NCBI GenBank assembly: GCA_002304995.1
Contig: DBPV01000116.1
Span: 1-42,465 of the forward strand
Origin: Syntrophaceae bacterium UBA1411
GTDB taxonomy: Bacteria > Desulfobacterota > Syntrophia > Syntrophales > Smithellaceae
Length of the DNA stretch: 42,465 bases
Reading direction: 5' to 3'
Below the pieces are notes generated by a model that was not told the origin of the DNA, did not search any database, and was given only the letters and a program-made list of their open reading frames with translations. The position numbers were made by a program, and so were the translations under genes. Position 1 is the stretch's first letter, and each line of letters opens with the position of its first letter. Below, piece after piece: positions 26,068 through 33,965 of the stretch.

Positions 26068-26850
26068 ATGAAAAAAGAAAACTTTTATCTGGCTCTGGAA
26101 GACGACTTCAAATCCACGTTTATCCGCGAGCTCTTGCCGGGCGTGCTGCACAATTTCGCCAATCCTCTGAACGGCATCATGGGACGTTCCAAGCTCCTGC
26201 AGCGCCGCATTGACGCCGTCGTCAAAAAGATGTCCGAGCAGTATCCGGAAACCGCAGAGGCATTGAAGGACGATCTGCAACGGATCAAAAACGACATCCG
26301 GTCCATCAACAAGGAAACCGATTCCTTTTTTCACATGTTCCGGGATGTGTCGGATAAATTTTCCACCCTGGCCGCTCCGGGCCGGGAAAGGATCAATCTT
26401 TCACGGCTGCTGGCGGCGGAAATCCGTTTTGCCGAATTTTATCTGGAGTTCAAGCATGAGATCAACAAGCAGTGCGAATTCGACGGCAATCTTCCGGAAT
26501 TTCAAGGCGACGCGGCGGAGCTGTCGCTCGTTTTCTGGCGGTTGATCCGCCATGCCATGACCCGGGCTCTGGAGAGCAAAGACGGGAAGGAGTTCTTTCT
26601 GCAGACGGCCCATGATGAGGAGAAAATTCTTGTGTCGCTGCGTTATTCCGGAGAGGTGCTCCCTGGCGAGCAAAACCATGCGGCCTGTCGGAACAAGGAA
26701 ACGGGCGATCCGTCCTGTCCGGGGCTGGATCAGAGCGTGCTGTCAGCGCTCGACCTGCTGAAAAAATATCCGGCCAAGCTGGAATTCTCCCGGGACAACG
26801 GTATGAACGTCATGTCCGTCACTTTTTTTTATTCGAAGATCAGCGGCTGA
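26068..26850 (+). CDS. degenerate histidine-kinase/phosphotransferase-like protein
   Basis: ATG 26068 follows ACGGAGGTGAAC and gives 260 residues. An H-box-like segment GVLHNFANPLNGIMGRSKLL (His28) is followed by a long amphipathic helix, the layout of a DHp dimerisation/phosphotransfer domain. The Glu/Asp that normally follows the His is Asn29. The C-terminal part has an N-box-like RLIRHAMTRALES lacking the usual Asn, and no DxGxG or GxGxG box can be seen, so ATP binding is doubtful. It could be a ChpT/Spo0B-like phosphotransferase, a scaffold or a dead kinase. The position, between a FliL paralogue and FliK2/FlhX, implies a flagellar role. No membrane segment is visible. Confidence 0.6.
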   Translation: MKKENFYLALEDDFKSTFIRELLPGVLHNFANPLNGIMGRSKLLQRRIDAVVKKMSEQYPETAEALKDDLQRIKNDIRSINKETDSFFHMFRDVSDKFSTLAAPGRERINLSRLLAAEIRFAEFYLEFKHEINKQCEFDGNLPEFQGDAAELSLVFWRLIRHAMTRALESKDGKEFFLQTAHDEEKILVSLRYSGEVLPGEQNHAACRNKETGDPSCPGLDQSVLSALDLLKKYPAKLEFSRDNGMNVMSVTFFYSKISG

Positions 26851-26944
26851 TCCGATCCGTGCTCAAGTTCCTGCGCTTTCCTGACGATGGATAGAAAAGG
26901 ACAGGGCTTTTCGCCTTTGCGAAAAACCGGACAGGAGGTATGCC

Positions 26945-27244
26945 ATGGTCAGGGCCATCGATCTGCAGCAGTCGATATTGCAGACGTCGCCGGCTGAAAA
27001 AATTCAGCAGATTCAGCAGCAGCACGCGGATATGCAGCAGAGATATCAGCAGCTGAAACAGAAAGAAGATGACCGCCTGGCACGGGAAAAAATCCGGGAG
27101 TTCGACCAGGCGCCAAAAAGCAGGATCGCCGACAAAGAAGAGAAAAAGGATCAACGAAAGAATGACGGCAGGCCCCAGGAACAGCCGGCGGCGGACCGGG
27201 ATGAACCGGCTGAGGAAGGGGGTCTTGTCGATATTACGGTGTAA
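26945..27244 (+). CDS. small Gln-rich coiled-coil protein, function unknown
   Basis: An excellent AGGAGGT site lies just before ATG 26945. The 99 residues begin MVRAIDLQQSILQTSPAEKI, continue with a Gln-rich coiled coil (IQQIQQQHADMQQRYQQLKQ) and a highly charged Lys/Asp/Glu/Pro tail, and end LVDITV. No catalytic motif or signal peptide is seen. Short proteins of this shape occur in flagellar operons of several phyla and remain uncharacterised; I recognise the type from memory only. The 94-base gap before it contains nothing clear. The next gene starts two bases after its stop. Confidence 0.6.
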   Translation: MVRAIDLQQSILQTSPAEKIQQIQQQHADMQQRYQQLKQKEDDRLAREKIREFDQAPKSRIADKEEKKDQRKNDGRPQEQPAADRDEPAEEGGLVDITV

Positions 27245-27246
27245 AC

Positions 27247-27711
27247 ATGCATCTGCCCGATATCGCGATACTGCAAATGGTTATTGATCTGGCGCTTTTG
27301 GCCGCCGTCATGATTCTGCTGTGGCGGGTAAACGCTCATCTCAAGAAACCTCTCCTGAAAGAGCAGGAGGAAAAAATTCGTGAGCTTAAGACTCTGGTTG
27401 CCGAATCGCAGTCGGCGGCGGAAATATTTCTCCGCAAACTTGAAGAAAGCCGTCTGGCCCTTCGGGAAACAGCCCTGGAGCTCGACCTCCGGGAAAAGTG
27501 GGCCAGAAAATGGCTGGCGCAGTCCGGCCCGCCGGCTTCCGAAGAGCCTGCTCCGAAGGCGTCCGGCGTTATGCAGGATAAATACGCAAAGGTTGTCGCC
27601 ATGATTCAAAACGGCGCTTCGGAAGCGCAAACCGCCGCCGCCACCGGCTTTACCGAAGCGGAAATTGCTCTCATCGTCGATCTGGACAGGATCAAAAACG
27701 GTAATACGTGA
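27247..27711 (+). CDS. DUF2802-like single-pass membrane protein
   Basis: The 154-residue protein has an N-terminal membrane helix (about 5-27, MVIDLALLAAVMILLW), a cytoplasmic coiled coil (about 30-95) and a short C-terminal helical motif (YAKVVAMIQNGASEAQTAAA, then TGFTEAEIALIVDL). The latter resembles the DUF2802/DUF6115 pattern found in proteins of flagellar and chemotaxis clusters, where a helix-turn-helix-like tail follows a membrane anchor. No biochemical role is known to me. Its stop overlaps the next gene as ATGA. Confidence 0.6.
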   Translation: MHLPDIAILQMVIDLALLAAVMILLWRVNAHLKKPLLKEQEEKIRELKTLVAESQSAAEIFLRKLEESRLALRETALELDLREKWARKWLAQSGPPASEEPAPKASGVMQDKYAKVVAMIQNGASEAQTAAATGFTEAEIALIVDLDRIKNGNT

Positions 27712-28862
27712 TGCCCCTGGTCCCCATCCATTCCGGGCTGCCCGTCTTGTCGTCAGCCTCTTCCGAGACGCCCGCGTCGCTTTCCTCCCGCACGGCGCTG
27801 ACGCCGGGGGAAAGCCTGACAGCGCGGGTGACGGGGCGTCTGCCTACGGGAGAATATCTGCTGTCCGTCAAAGATTTTACGCTCCAGGCAACCAGCGCTC
27901 ATCCGCTCCGGATGGGGCAAGCGCTTCAGGTCCGCGTCCAGAGCGCTTCGCCCTTCCTTGTCTTTTCCGTCGCAGACGCTCAACCGCAAAGCCTGCCGGC
28001 CGCCATTGCGGAGGGAATCCGCCGCTGGCTTAAAGATCCCGGCGCGCTGACCCGGCTTCTCAGCCAAAGAGAGGCATTATCGGCCCTGTTTCAGGCCTGT
28101 GCTCCGTCTTCCGGCCTGTCGGCAAAAGACGCGCAGGCGATAATGCTGCTTATGGGCAAACTGGTTTTTTCCGGGTCAACCAAAAAAGATTCCTCTTTTC
28201 TGCGGGATTTTGCTTCGCGGCTGGGAATGTCTCTGGAATACGACCTGGGCCGTCTTGCCGGAGGCCCTCCGTCCGGCGAAGCGCCGTCCGCTGCCGGGAG
28301 CAATTTAAAAGCGCTGCTTTTGAAACTTTCGTCGGCGCTCGAGAGAACTTTGCAAAACGAAGCCGGCCGCGGTCAGTCGGAGGGGATACTTTTAAAAGCG
28401 TTTGCCGATGATTTGCTGGGCGCCATCGCCTCCCGGCAGGCGGTGAACGTGGCTTACCGTCAAAATGAATCGGGACTGTATTTGCAGATTCCTCTGGATT
28501 CCGGAGGCGTCTTGCGCCAGATCGATATCTTTATTGCGCCGGATGCTCAAAAGGACTTCCCGGAGGGGAAGTTTTCTTCCTGTTCCCTGGCGATTTTTCT
28601 GGATCTGGACTGCCTGGGGGCGATGGCCGCGGAGGCTTCGTTGCGCGACAGGCGTCTCCGCTTGGTGATCCGGTGCGAAAGCGAACAGACCCGGCAGTTG
28701 GTAGCCGCCCAGACCGGACAACTGATCCAGTCGATCAGCGCCGCCGGATACACTCTCGAGCGGTTGGAGTGCCTGACCCAGGCGGATCTGGAAAAAAGAC
28801 GCGCCGAATTCATCCGGCGGACCGTTTTGGAAGCCTCGGGACGGGTGGATCATTTTGCGTAA
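27708..28862 (+). CDS. second FliK-like hook-length control protein
   Basis: The 384-residue product has an N-terminal beta-rich part (LTPGESLTARVTGRLPTGEY, then VKDFTLQATSAHPLRMGQAL), a helical middle and a C-terminal Flg_hook-like domain (about 250-360: LYLQIPLDSGGVLRQIDIFI, then SLAIFLDLDCLGAMAAEASL and LIQSISAAGYTLERLECL). This C-terminal domain is what FliK uses to contact FlhB. It overlaps the preceding gene by four bases and is followed nine bases later by flhX, an FlhB-C homologue, so the pair probably interacts. It differs from the ruler-like FliK at 10035 in being short and free of repeats. Confidence 0.72.
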   Translation: MMPLVPIHSGLPVLSSASSETPASLSSRTALTPGESLTARVTGRLPTGEYLLSVKDFTLQATSAHPLRMGQALQVRVQSASPFLVFSVADAQPQSLPAAIAEGIRRWLKDPGALTRLLSQREALSALFQACAPSSGLSAKDAQAIMLLMGKLVFSGSTKKDSSFLRDFASRLGMSLEYDLGRLAGGPPSGEAPSAAGSNLKALLLKLSSALERTLQNEAGRGQSEGILLKAFADDLLGAIASRQAVNVAYRQNESGLYLQIPLDSGGVLRQIDIFIAPDAQKDFPEGKFSSCSLAIFLDLDCLGAMAAEASLRDRRLRLVIRCESEQTRQLVAAQTGQLIQSISAAGYTLERLECLTQADLEKRRAEFIRRTVLEASGRVDHFA

Positions 28863-28871
28863 AGGATCGCG

Positions 28872-29168
28872 ATGAAAGATTTCCAAAATTTAAAAGAGCC
28901 GGTCAGACTTGCCTGCGCTCTGCGTTACGATCCGGAAAAAAATCGTGCGCCCGTCATGACAGCCGGCGGCCGGGGGGAGATTGCCGAGAAAATCATCGCC
29001 CTGGCCCGCGAGGCAGGCGTTCCCCTTCAGGAGAATCCCGAACTGGTCGGGGTTTTGAGCAGACTTGATGTCGGCGCGGAGATCCCGCCGGAGCTTTACC
29101 GCGCGGTCGCCGAAATCCTGGCTTTCCTTTACACGCTCAATGAAGATCAACGCCTGAAAAAACCTTAA
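28872..29168 (+). CDS. flhX: FlhX, stand-alone FlhB C-terminal homologue
   Basis: The 98 residues align with the part of FlhB that follows the NPTH cleavage site: LACALRYDPEKNRAPVMTAG against LAVAVRYEPGSMAAPVVVAK, and PPELYRAVAEILAFLY against PENLYKAVAEVLAFVY. No membrane helices and no NPTH are present, so it is a soluble equivalent of processed FlhB-CC. Such FlhX proteins are known in several phyla and can partly replace FlhB-CC. The gene ends the long operon; 214 bases of non-coding DNA follow before flgF. Confidence 0.85.
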   Translation: MKDFQNLKEPVRLACALRYDPEKNRAPVMTAGGRGEIAEKIIALAREAGVPLQENPELVGVLSRLDVGAEIPPELYRAVAEILAFLYTLNEDQRLKKP

Positions 29169-29343
29169 CGGCAAACAACCGGAAAAAAATTCCCGGCGGT
29201 CAGGAATTGCCGAATCCGGAAGCCCCCTTGCCGTTTTGAAAAGGCCGTGCCCACGGTCTTGATTACAGAGACAATCCCAATATCCTAAAGATCATAGACA
29301 CATACGTTGTGCACTTCGCGCCGGGCCGGCGGCGTCGGCACGC

Positions 29344-29359
29344 TGGCATGTCGCTTGCA
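29344..29359 (+). promoter_or_regulatory. sigma-54 promoter for flgF-flgG-flgA-flgH-flgI-flgJ
   Basis: TGGCATGTCGCTTGCA has GG and GC at canonical spacing, with a start predicted near 29370 and the AAGGAG site (29373-29378) immediately downstream. The gap 29169-29343 otherwise holds only a weak GC stem near 29240-29260 that has no T-run. Confidence 0.85.
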
Positions 29360-29385
29360 AATTACAGGCGGCAAGGAGAAAAATG

Positions 29386-30099
29386 ATGCTCTACGATATA
29401 ACCGACATCGGACGCGCCGCCGCCAGAAAACTTACGCAGCTCGATTGTGTCGCCAACAACATCGCCAACGCATCGACCAGCGGTTTCAAGGCACAGCATT
29501 TGTACTTCGCCGTCAAGGGCAAAACGGTTCAGGATGACGTTCCTGCAAAGCTGGGCCCCGCCGTCACACAAGTCGATTACACCCAGGGCACGCTGCGCGC
29601 CACCGGCAATCCGCTGGATCTGGCCCTTGAGGGGGATGGCTTCTTCACGCTTCAGACAAAACAGGGAACCGTTTACACACGCAACGGCAGTTTCCTCATC
29701 AACTCCCGCAGGGAACTGGTGACGCCTGCGGGCGATTATGTGCTTGGCGAAACGGGAAAGATCGTTCTGGACGGCCAGTCGATCGAGATCGGCAATGACG
29801 GCACCGTTTATGTCGATGAAAATCCGGCGGCCAAACTGCAAATATCCGCCTTCGCCGATCCGGGCGCTCTGATGCGCGCGGCGGACGGAAGATGGACCGA
29901 TGAGGGCAGGGCGGGCAGAAAACCGGCCGACGGCTGCCGCATTGTGAGCGGTCAGCTGGAAATGTCCAATGTGAATGCCGTGAAGGAAATGACACAGATG
30001 ATGGAAATTCAGCGCGTCTTCGAAACGTATCAGAAAATCATTCAGACGCTTTCGGACATGGACAAGATTTCCACCAGCCGGATCGGAAAATTGATTTAA
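29386..30099 (+). CDS. flgF: flagellar proximal rod protein FlgF
   Basis: FlgF joins the proximal rod to the distal rod (FlgG). About 237 residues show the axial motif CVANNIANASTSGFKAQHLY, the GDGFFTLQT core and the C-terminal helix (AVKEMTQMMEIQRVFETYQK). ATG 29386 is seven bases from AAGGAG; ATG 29383 is equally in frame. It is distinguished from FlgG by lower similarity to hook proteins and by coming first in the pair. Confidence 0.9.
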   Translation: MLYDITDIGRAAARKLTQLDCVANNIANASTSGFKAQHLYFAVKGKTVQDDVPAKLGPAVTQVDYTQGTLRATGNPLDLALEGDGFFTLQTKQGTVYTRNGSFLINSRRELVTPAGDYVLGETGKIVLDGQSIEIGNDGTVYVDENPAAKLQISAFADPGALMRAADGRWTDEGRAGRKPADGCRIVSGQLEMSNVNAVKEMTQMMEIQRVFETYQKIIQTLSDMDKISTSRIGKLI

Positions 30100-30111
30100 A
30101 AGGAGACAGGC

Positions 30112-30897
30112 ATGATTCGATCGCTATGGACGGCGGCCACCGGAATGGTCGCGCAGCAGATGGAGCAGGATGTCGTGGCCAACAACCTGGCCAACGTCAA
30201 CACGGTGGGATTTAAAAAGTCGCGGGCCGATTTTATGGATCTCATGTACCAGATTTATCGGAAATCCGGGTCGGAAACCACGCAGGGCAATCAACTGCCG
30301 GTGGGCCTGGAAATCGGCATGGGCGTAAAACCCGTCTCCACACAGAAGCTTTTCACGCAGGGGGATTACCAGCAGACAGGCAATCCGTTCGACTGGGCGA
30401 TCGAAAAGGACGGCTTCTTTCAGATCGACGACAACGGCAACACCTTTTACACGCGGGCCGGAAACTTCAAAGTGGACCGCAACGGGACGGTCGTCAATTC
30501 CGAGGGGCTGAAGCTGATTCCCAACATCACGGTTCCGACGGGAACGGTGACGTTCACAATGGATACGGGCGGCACATGGACCGCCTCCGATCAGGAAGGC
30601 AATCCGCTGGCGACCGGAAGGCTCGAGCTGGCTGTTTTCGTCAATCCCTCGGGGCTCACCAGCGTCGGAAGGAACCTCTATGCCAAGTCGGTGGCGTCGG
30701 GCGATCCGATCACCGGCAATCCCGGAGAAAACGGCATCGGCACCATTTCACAGAATTATCTGGAAATGTCCAACGTCAATGTCATCGACGAAATGGTGAA
30801 AATGATCGTCGGCCAGCGCGCCTATGAAATTAATTCCAAAGCGATTCAAACTGCGGACAACATGCTCTCCATCATCAACAATCTCAAGAGGTCTTAA
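30112..30897 (+). CDS. flgG: flagellar distal rod protein FlgG
   Basis: The 261-residue distal rod protein matches FlgG closely: MIRSLWTAATGMVAQQMEQD, then ANNLANVNTVGFKKSRADFM with the FlgG-specific YQ (DLMYQIYRK) just behind, and the C-terminal EMSNVNVIDEMVKMIVGQRA. It is preceded by AGGAGACAGG. The L and P rings encoded by flgH and flgI assemble around this rod. Its stop directly abuts flgA. Confidence 0.97.
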   Translation: MIRSLWTAATGMVAQQMEQDVVANNLANVNTVGFKKSRADFMDLMYQIYRKSGSETTQGNQLPVGLEIGMGVKPVSTQKLFTQGDYQQTGNPFDWAIEKDGFFQIDDNGNTFYTRAGNFKVDRNGTVVNSEGLKLIPNITVPTGTVTFTMDTGGTWTASDQEGNPLATGRLELAVFVNPSGLTSVGRNLYAKSVASGDPITGNPGENGIGTISQNYLEMSNVNVIDEMVKMIVGQRAYEINSKAIQTADNMLSIINNLKRS

Positions 30898-31620
30898 ATG
30901 CCCGGCAGACAGATGACTTTCATGATCGGGGTTTTGATTCTCTGCGCAGGGCTGGCGGGCCTTGCCTGGCCGGCCGCGGCTCTGCCCGCCGGAGACGATC
31001 TGCAAAGAGAAATCCGGCGGCACGTTGAAGAAAATTCACTGTATCCGGCCGATCACCTCCGGGTCGAAGTGCTGTCCTTGCCGCCGGCGCCCGATCGCGT
31101 CAAGGGGAAAGTGTCTTACAGCATCGACAGCCGATCGGGTGAGGCGCTTCTGGGCGAAACGACCCTGCAGGTCCGCCTCTATGAGGCCGGACGTTTTGCA
31201 GGCGAAAAATCCATCCGGGTGCGCATTGAAGTGCTCCAGGATTTTGTCTTCAGCCTCGGCCCTGTCGCCCGCAACACCGTTCTTTCCGACCAGGACGTCA
31301 CGGTGCAGAAAAGGTGGGTCCGGCGCATTGCGCAAAACGCTGTCTCCTCGCTGGATGAGGTTTTGGGGAAGCGTCTGACCGTCAGCGTGCGGCCTCAGAC
31401 ACAGATCACCCGCAACATGCTGCGGGAGGACACGCCCGTGAAGAAGGGGAAAATGGTTCAGGTGATCCTTCATAACGGCGCCCTGAGCCTGATGACGAAC
31501 GCCGTGGCGGAGGAAGACGGCGCTGAAGATGCCCTGGTCAGAGTGCGCAACTGGACCTCCAACAAAGTCATTTCCGCCAGAGTCATCGGACCGTCGAAGG
31601 TCCAGGTCGATTTTTTCTGA
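30898..31620 (+). CDS. flgA: flagellar P-ring chaperone FlgA
   Basis: FlgA helps FlgI assemble into the P-ring in the periplasm. The 240-residue precursor has a Sec signal peptide (hydrophobic about 8-30, likely cut near AALPA) and a C-terminal SAF-type domain (VLSDQDVTVQKRWVRRI, then LGKRLTVSVRPQTQITRNML and KGKMVQVILHNGALSLMTNA). The ATG directly follows the flgG stop. Placement with flgG, flgH and flgI supports the role. Confidence 0.92.
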   Translation: MPGRQMTFMIGVLILCAGLAGLAWPAAALPAGDDLQREIRRHVEENSLYPADHLRVEVLSLPPAPDRVKGKVSYSIDSRSGEALLGETTLQVRLYEAGRFAGEKSIRVRIEVLQDFVFSLGPVARNTVLSDQDVTVQKRWVRRIAQNAVSSLDEVLGKRLTVSVRPQTQITRNMLREDTPVKKGKMVQVILHNGALSLMTNAVAEEDGAEDALVRVRNWTSNKVISARVIGPSKVQVDFF

Positions 31621-31631
31621 ACGAGGAATTT

Positions 31632-32336
31632 ATGAAAAGACACCGAAGGACATTATTGTTTTGGGCCGCCTGGTCGATGGTTTTTCTTGCGCTGGTCGGC
31701 TGCTGGCCCGCTTCCAGACACGCAGTGCGTCCGGAGGCCGTGACGGCCGCGCCGCCGAAAAAAGCGTCGCCCGCGAACGGCGCCATCTGGCCCGGTGAGA
31801 GCGACAAAAATATGCTGTTTGCCGACAAGAAGGCGCGCTATCTCGACGATATCGTCACCATCATCATCGCGGAAGCGGCGCAGGGCGGTAACAAGGCGAC
31901 CACCGGAACGAGCCGCGACAGCTCGGCCGCCGCTTCGATCGACGCGTTTTTAGGCATCGAAAATTCCATTCTGAACAACAATTCCAGCATGGGCGGACAG
32001 ATTGCCATCGGCGGAAAATCGGCCAACACGCTCAAGGGCGCCGGAGACACCACACGGAATACGACACTGGTCGCCCGGATCAGCGCGCGCGTGATCCGGG
32101 TTCTGGACAACGGCAATCTGCTTATCGAAGGCCGCAGGCAGGTCACGGTGAACGCGGAAGACCAGTACCTGGTCATCAGCGGCATCGTCCGTCCGCAGGA
32201 CATTACGGCCGACAATACGATCGCCTCCCAGTACATCGCGGACGCGCGCATTGTTTACACGGGAGAAGGCGTGATCAACGACAAGATGCGGCCGGGCTGG
32301 ATGACGCGCGTCGTAGACTGGGTCTGGCCGTTTTAA
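31632..32336 (+). CDS. flgH: flagellar L-ring lipoprotein FlgH
   Basis: FlgH forms the outer-membrane L-ring. The signal peptide ends in a lipobox LVGC with Cys24, so it is lipidated. The mature part has SLFADKKARYLDD-type sequence (NMLFADKKARYLDDIVTIII) and the conserved DNGNLLIEGRRQVTVNAEDQ and QYLVISGIVRPQDI blocks. The 234 residues fit the family. Its presence shows a Gram-negative envelope with an outer membrane. Confidence 0.95.
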   Translation: MKRHRRTLLFWAAWSMVFLALVGCWPASRHAVRPEAVTAAPPKKASPANGAIWPGESDKNMLFADKKARYLDDIVTIIIAEAAQGGNKATTGTSRDSSAAASIDAFLGIENSILNNNSSMGGQIAIGGKSANTLKGAGDTTRNTTLVARISARVIRVLDNGNLLIEGRRQVTVNAEDQYLVISGIVRPQDITADNTIASQYIADARIVYTGEGVINDKMRPGWMTRVVDWVWPF

Positions 32337-32358
32337 AGTACACAGGAGGAATTTTTAC

Positions 32359-33552
32359 GTGAAGAAACAATGCCTCAGGATCGCTCTTATCGTTCTGGCC
32401 CTCTCCTTTTTCGCAACGGGCCTTGCCTCCGGTGCGCGGATCAAGGATATCGCCGCCATCGGCGGCGTCCGGGACAACCAGCTCATCGGCTACGGCGTCG
32501 TTGTCGGCCTGGCCGGCACCGGCGACGATCTGACCAAGAACCTTTTCACGGCCGCCTCTCTGGCCAACATCATGAACCGCCAGGGCGTGTCGATGAAGGA
32601 TAAGACGGCGGCGCTGAAAGCGGACAACATCGCTTCGGTCATGGTGACGGCGACTCTGCCCCCCTTTGCCAAGAACGGATCAAAGATCGATGTGATGGTG
32701 TCCTCCATCGGTTCGGCCAAAAGCCTGCAGGGAGGAACGCTGCTCATGACTCCTCTGCGCGGCGCGGATGGAGAAGTTTACGCGGTAGCCCAGGGCGCCG
32801 TATCTCTCGGAGGATATTCGGCCGGAGGCGCGGGGGCAAGCGCGGTGAAAAACCATACGCGGGTAGGCGCCGTAGCCAACGGCGCCACTGTGGAAAAAGA
32901 ACTGGCCTACGATTTTAATTCGCGGCGCATCCTGATGATCAACCTGCAGCAGCCTGATTTCACGACCTGTACGCGCATGGCACAGGTGATCAAAAACGCT
33001 CTCGCATCCGTCGAGGTCCGGCAAATCGACGCTTTTTCCGTGAGCGTCAAGGCCGGCGCGGATTTTTCCGGCTCCCTGCCGGATCTCGTTTTTCAGATTG
33101 AGTCGCTGGATGTTCCGGTGGACGCCCCCGCCGTGGTTGTGCTGAACGAAAAAACCGGGACGGTCGTGATGGGGGACAATGTGCGGATATCGACGGTCGC
33201 CGTCGCCCACGGCAATCTGAGCATCCAGATCAAGGAAGATACGAGGGTCTCCCAGCCTCAGCCTTTTGCGCCGGCGCCGCCGAGAAACAACGCCAAAGAC
33301 AAAACGCCCGCGCGTGGAGAGAAAACGGCTCAGGCAACGGCTCTGCCCGGCGCACAAACGGTGGTTGCCGCCGATACGACGCTGGGAGTGACGGAGGAGA
33401 AAAAGCAGCTCATGGTCGTTCCGCAGGGAGTGACCATCTTTGAAGTGGTTCGCGCGCTCAACGCCATCGGCGTTTCCCCCCGTGATCTGATCACCATCCT
33501 GCAGGCCATCAAGGCGGCGGGCGCCTTGCAGGCTGATATAAAAATTATCTAG
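32359..33552 (+). CDS. flgI: flagellar P-ring protein FlgI
   Basis: FlgI builds the P-ring in the peptidoglycan layer. The GTG at 32359 follows AGGAGGAATTTTTAC and starts a signal peptide (about 1-24, ending near LASGA). The mature start RIKDIAAIGGVRDNQLIGYG and the block GYGVVVGLAGTGDDL are diagnostic, as is RNNAKDK-type linker followed by QGVTIFEVVRALNAIGVSPR near the C-terminus. The protein has 397 residues. A Pro/Ala/Lys-rich stretch at about 305-345 is a little longer than usual. Confidence 0.95.
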   Translation: MKKQCLRIALIVLALSFFATGLASGARIKDIAAIGGVRDNQLIGYGVVVGLAGTGDDLTKNLFTAASLANIMNRQGVSMKDKTAALKADNIASVMVTATLPPFAKNGSKIDVMVSSIGSAKSLQGGTLLMTPLRGADGEVYAVAQGAVSLGGYSAGGAGASAVKNHTRVGAVANGATVEKELAYDFNSRRILMINLQQPDFTTCTRMAQVIKNALASVEVRQIDAFSVSVKAGADFSGSLPDLVFQIESLDVPVDAPAVVVLNEKTGTVVMGDNVRISTVAVAHGNLSIQIKEDTRVSQPQPFAPAPPRNNAKDKTPARGEKTAQATALPGAQTVVAADTTLGVTEEKKQLMVVPQGVTIFEVVRALNAIGVSPRDLITILQAIKAAGALQADIKII

Positions 33553-33561
33553 GAGACTTTG

Positions 33562-33918
33562 ATGGAAATCGCGACCCTGCAGAACGCCCTCCAGGCGCCG
33601 GCAACGACAGCCGGAAAATCCTCCGGTAAAAACAATCCGGAGGACCTGCAAAAAATAAAAAAAGCCTGCGCCGATTTTGAATCGCTGCTCATCTGTCAGT
33701 TGCTGAAAACCATGCGGCGGACGGTCCCCCGGGCCGAAAACGGCACCAACAGGCAAACCGAAGACACCTACACGATGCTGATGGACCGGAGCATTGCCGA
33801 ATGCGTTGCCGCAGGCGACCGGGGATTGGGCTTGCAGAATATGCTCCGGGAACAGCTTCTTGCGGGATCCGGGAAATATTCGGGAGGAGGTGAGAAATCT
33901 ACTAAAGTAATATCTTGA
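33562..33918 (+). CDS. flgJ: FlgJ-type rod-binding protein, single domain
   Basis: ATG 33562 (AGGAG at 33551-33555) gives 118 residues containing only the rod-binding domain of FlgJ (KKACADFESLLICQLLKTMR, then GLGLQNMLREQLL). It acts as the rod cap. The C-terminal peptidoglycan hydrolase domain present in gammaproteobacterial FlgJ is absent; a separate lytic transglycosylase at 40296 may supply that activity. The last codons carry the -35 element of the flgM promoter. Confidence 0.9.
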   Translation: MEIATLQNALQAPATTAGKSSGKNNPEDLQKIKKACADFESLLICQLLKTMRRTVPRAENGTNRQTEDTYTMLMDRSIAECVAAGDRGLGLQNMLREQLLAGSGKYSGGGEKSTKVIS

Positions 33919-33930
33919 TTTTGCCGATAA
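33903..33930 (+). promoter_or_regulatory. sigma-28 (FliA) promoter for flgM-flgN-flgK-flgL
   Basis: TAAAG (33903-33907) lies 16 bases before a perfect GCCGATAA (33923-33930). The enteric consensus has 15 bases between TAAA and GCCGATAA, so the spacing is one longer. The -35 lies within the flgJ coding end and the -10 just past its stop. The start is predicted near 33937, about 30 bases upstream of flgM. Confidence 0.75.
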
Positions 33931-33965
33931 GGTGTGTAAGAAGCAAACTCTAAGGAGAGGTTTCA

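Noticed and set aside
29235..29262. Short GC stem (GCCGTG with CACGGT) between flhX and flgF as a terminator
   Set aside because: The stem is only five to six pairs with a two-base loop and no T-run, so it is not convincing.
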